A DNA stretch of 64,000 bases, taken from positions 1,024,293-1,088,292 of the forward strand of contig JACIVX010000001.1 in assembly GCA_014361295.1 (NCBI GenBank), written 5' to 3'. The DNA is from Methanomassiliicoccales archaeon (GTDB lineage: Archaea > Thermoplasmatota > Thermoplasmata > Methanomassiliicoccales > JACIVX01). The translations under genes were made by a program, and so were the position numbers. The notes beneath the pieces were generated by a model, which made no database searches, had not been told where the DNA came from, and saw only the letters and a list, made by a program, of their open reading frames with translations. Positions 63,772-64,000 of this stretch are shown piece by piece. Each line of letters begins with the position of its first letter. The stretch's first letter is position 1.

Positions 63772-64000
63772 GTGCAAAGTGAGGTTATACCCCCCACCGA
63801 AAGTGGTAATCTGAAGAATTACGAGGAGGCTTGCAAGGAATTCACGTGGGCATCGCTGGAAAGGGAATTCGAGTGGTCCAATGGCGCACCATACAATATC
63901 GCCCACGAAGCAATCGATCGACACGCAAAAGGATGGAGAAAGAATAAGATCGCCCTCTACTGGGAAGGAGCTGATGGATCGGCAAAGAAGTACACATTCA
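63772..64000 (+). CDS. AMP-forming acyl-CoA (acetyl-CoA) synthetase, N-terminal part
   Basis: GTG 63772, behind GGAGGAAT, opens a frame that runs off the window. The visible 76 residues include FEWSNGAPYNIAHEAIDRHA and KNKIALYWEGADGSAKKYTF, the usual N-terminal block of AMP-forming acetyl-CoA synthetases. It would activate acetate or another acid with ATP and CoA. The catalytic region is outside the window. Confidence 0.85.
   Translation, partial: MQSEVIPPTESGNLKNYEEACKEFTWASLEREFEWSNGAPYNIAHEAIDRHAKGWRKNKIALYWEGADGSAKKYTF

Overview
The window is archaeal and protein-dense. It carries archaeal or eukaryote-type information genes: aIF1A, RIO1 kinase, a Dim2-like KH protein, Pus10, L21e, L15e, S2, RNA polymerase subunits F and K, family B DNA polymerase, RPA and an XPD/DinG-type helicase. 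It also has an ether-lipid gene (CDP-archaeol synthase), formate-dependent PurP, a tRNA-Glu gene with an intron, and many TATA boxes 25-45 bases upstream of starts. A DUF835 fragment, a free-standing methyltransferase-type corrinoid protein and the overall gene mix suggest Thermoplasmatota, perhaps a relative of Methanomassiliicoccales. That placement is an inference; there is no rRNA or mcr gene here to settle it.

Layout. 1-4.7 kb: end of a DUF835 protein, a phosphate module (DUF47/PhoU-like plus PiT transporter) and an ammonium module (amt-glnK) behind an AT-rich leader with repeated operator-like sites. 5.5-8.5 kb: an unusual three-gene unit (PfkB kinase, formyltransferase-like protein, HAD protein). 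8.9-14.3 kb: intron-containing tRNA-Glu, then translation, ribosome-assembly and RNA polymerase genes. 14.3-25.1 kb: a mixed metabolic region with a DUF1611 protein, an orphan corrinoid protein, a 45-residue Lys/Gly-rich protein, an AmmeMemoRadiSam-type radical SAM enzyme behind tandem repeats, an apparently frameshifted PrsW protease, a P-type ATPase flanked by two CBS proteins, and a KamA-like radical SAM protein. 25.5-30.8 kb: YchF-PolB, L15e and a ThiI-like protein without its PP-loop. 31-32 kb: TauE/SafE plus DUF1634.

32.5-51.8 kb is dominated by surface-glycan genes: a flippase, three glycosyltransferases, and a set resembling the pathway to UDP-2,3-diacetamido-hexuronic acids (UDP-sugar dehydrogenase, Gfo/Idh oxidoreductase, DegT aminotransferase, left-handed beta-helix acetyltransferase, UDP-GlcNAc 2-epimerase). 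It is interleaved with uracil-DNA glycosylase, pyrE, carS, a helicase and serine biosynthesis (serC-serA). 51.9-64 kb holds a Trm112-like protein, an aminotransferase, pdxS, purP, an RPA pair, MEMO, rps2, rpoK, leuCD and the start of an AMP-forming acyl-CoA synthetase.

The most unusual signal is the roughly 220-base leader of serC-serA (about 47956-48176). It combines a TATA box, a possible leaderless 63-codon ORF rich in Ser, Gly and Cys codons, a 10-bp closing stem, and a second 10-bp hairpin that overlaps an alternative pairing near the serC ribosome site. This resembles an attenuator, but competing coding interpretations exist and are listed. No CRISPR array, insertion sequence or defence system was seen.
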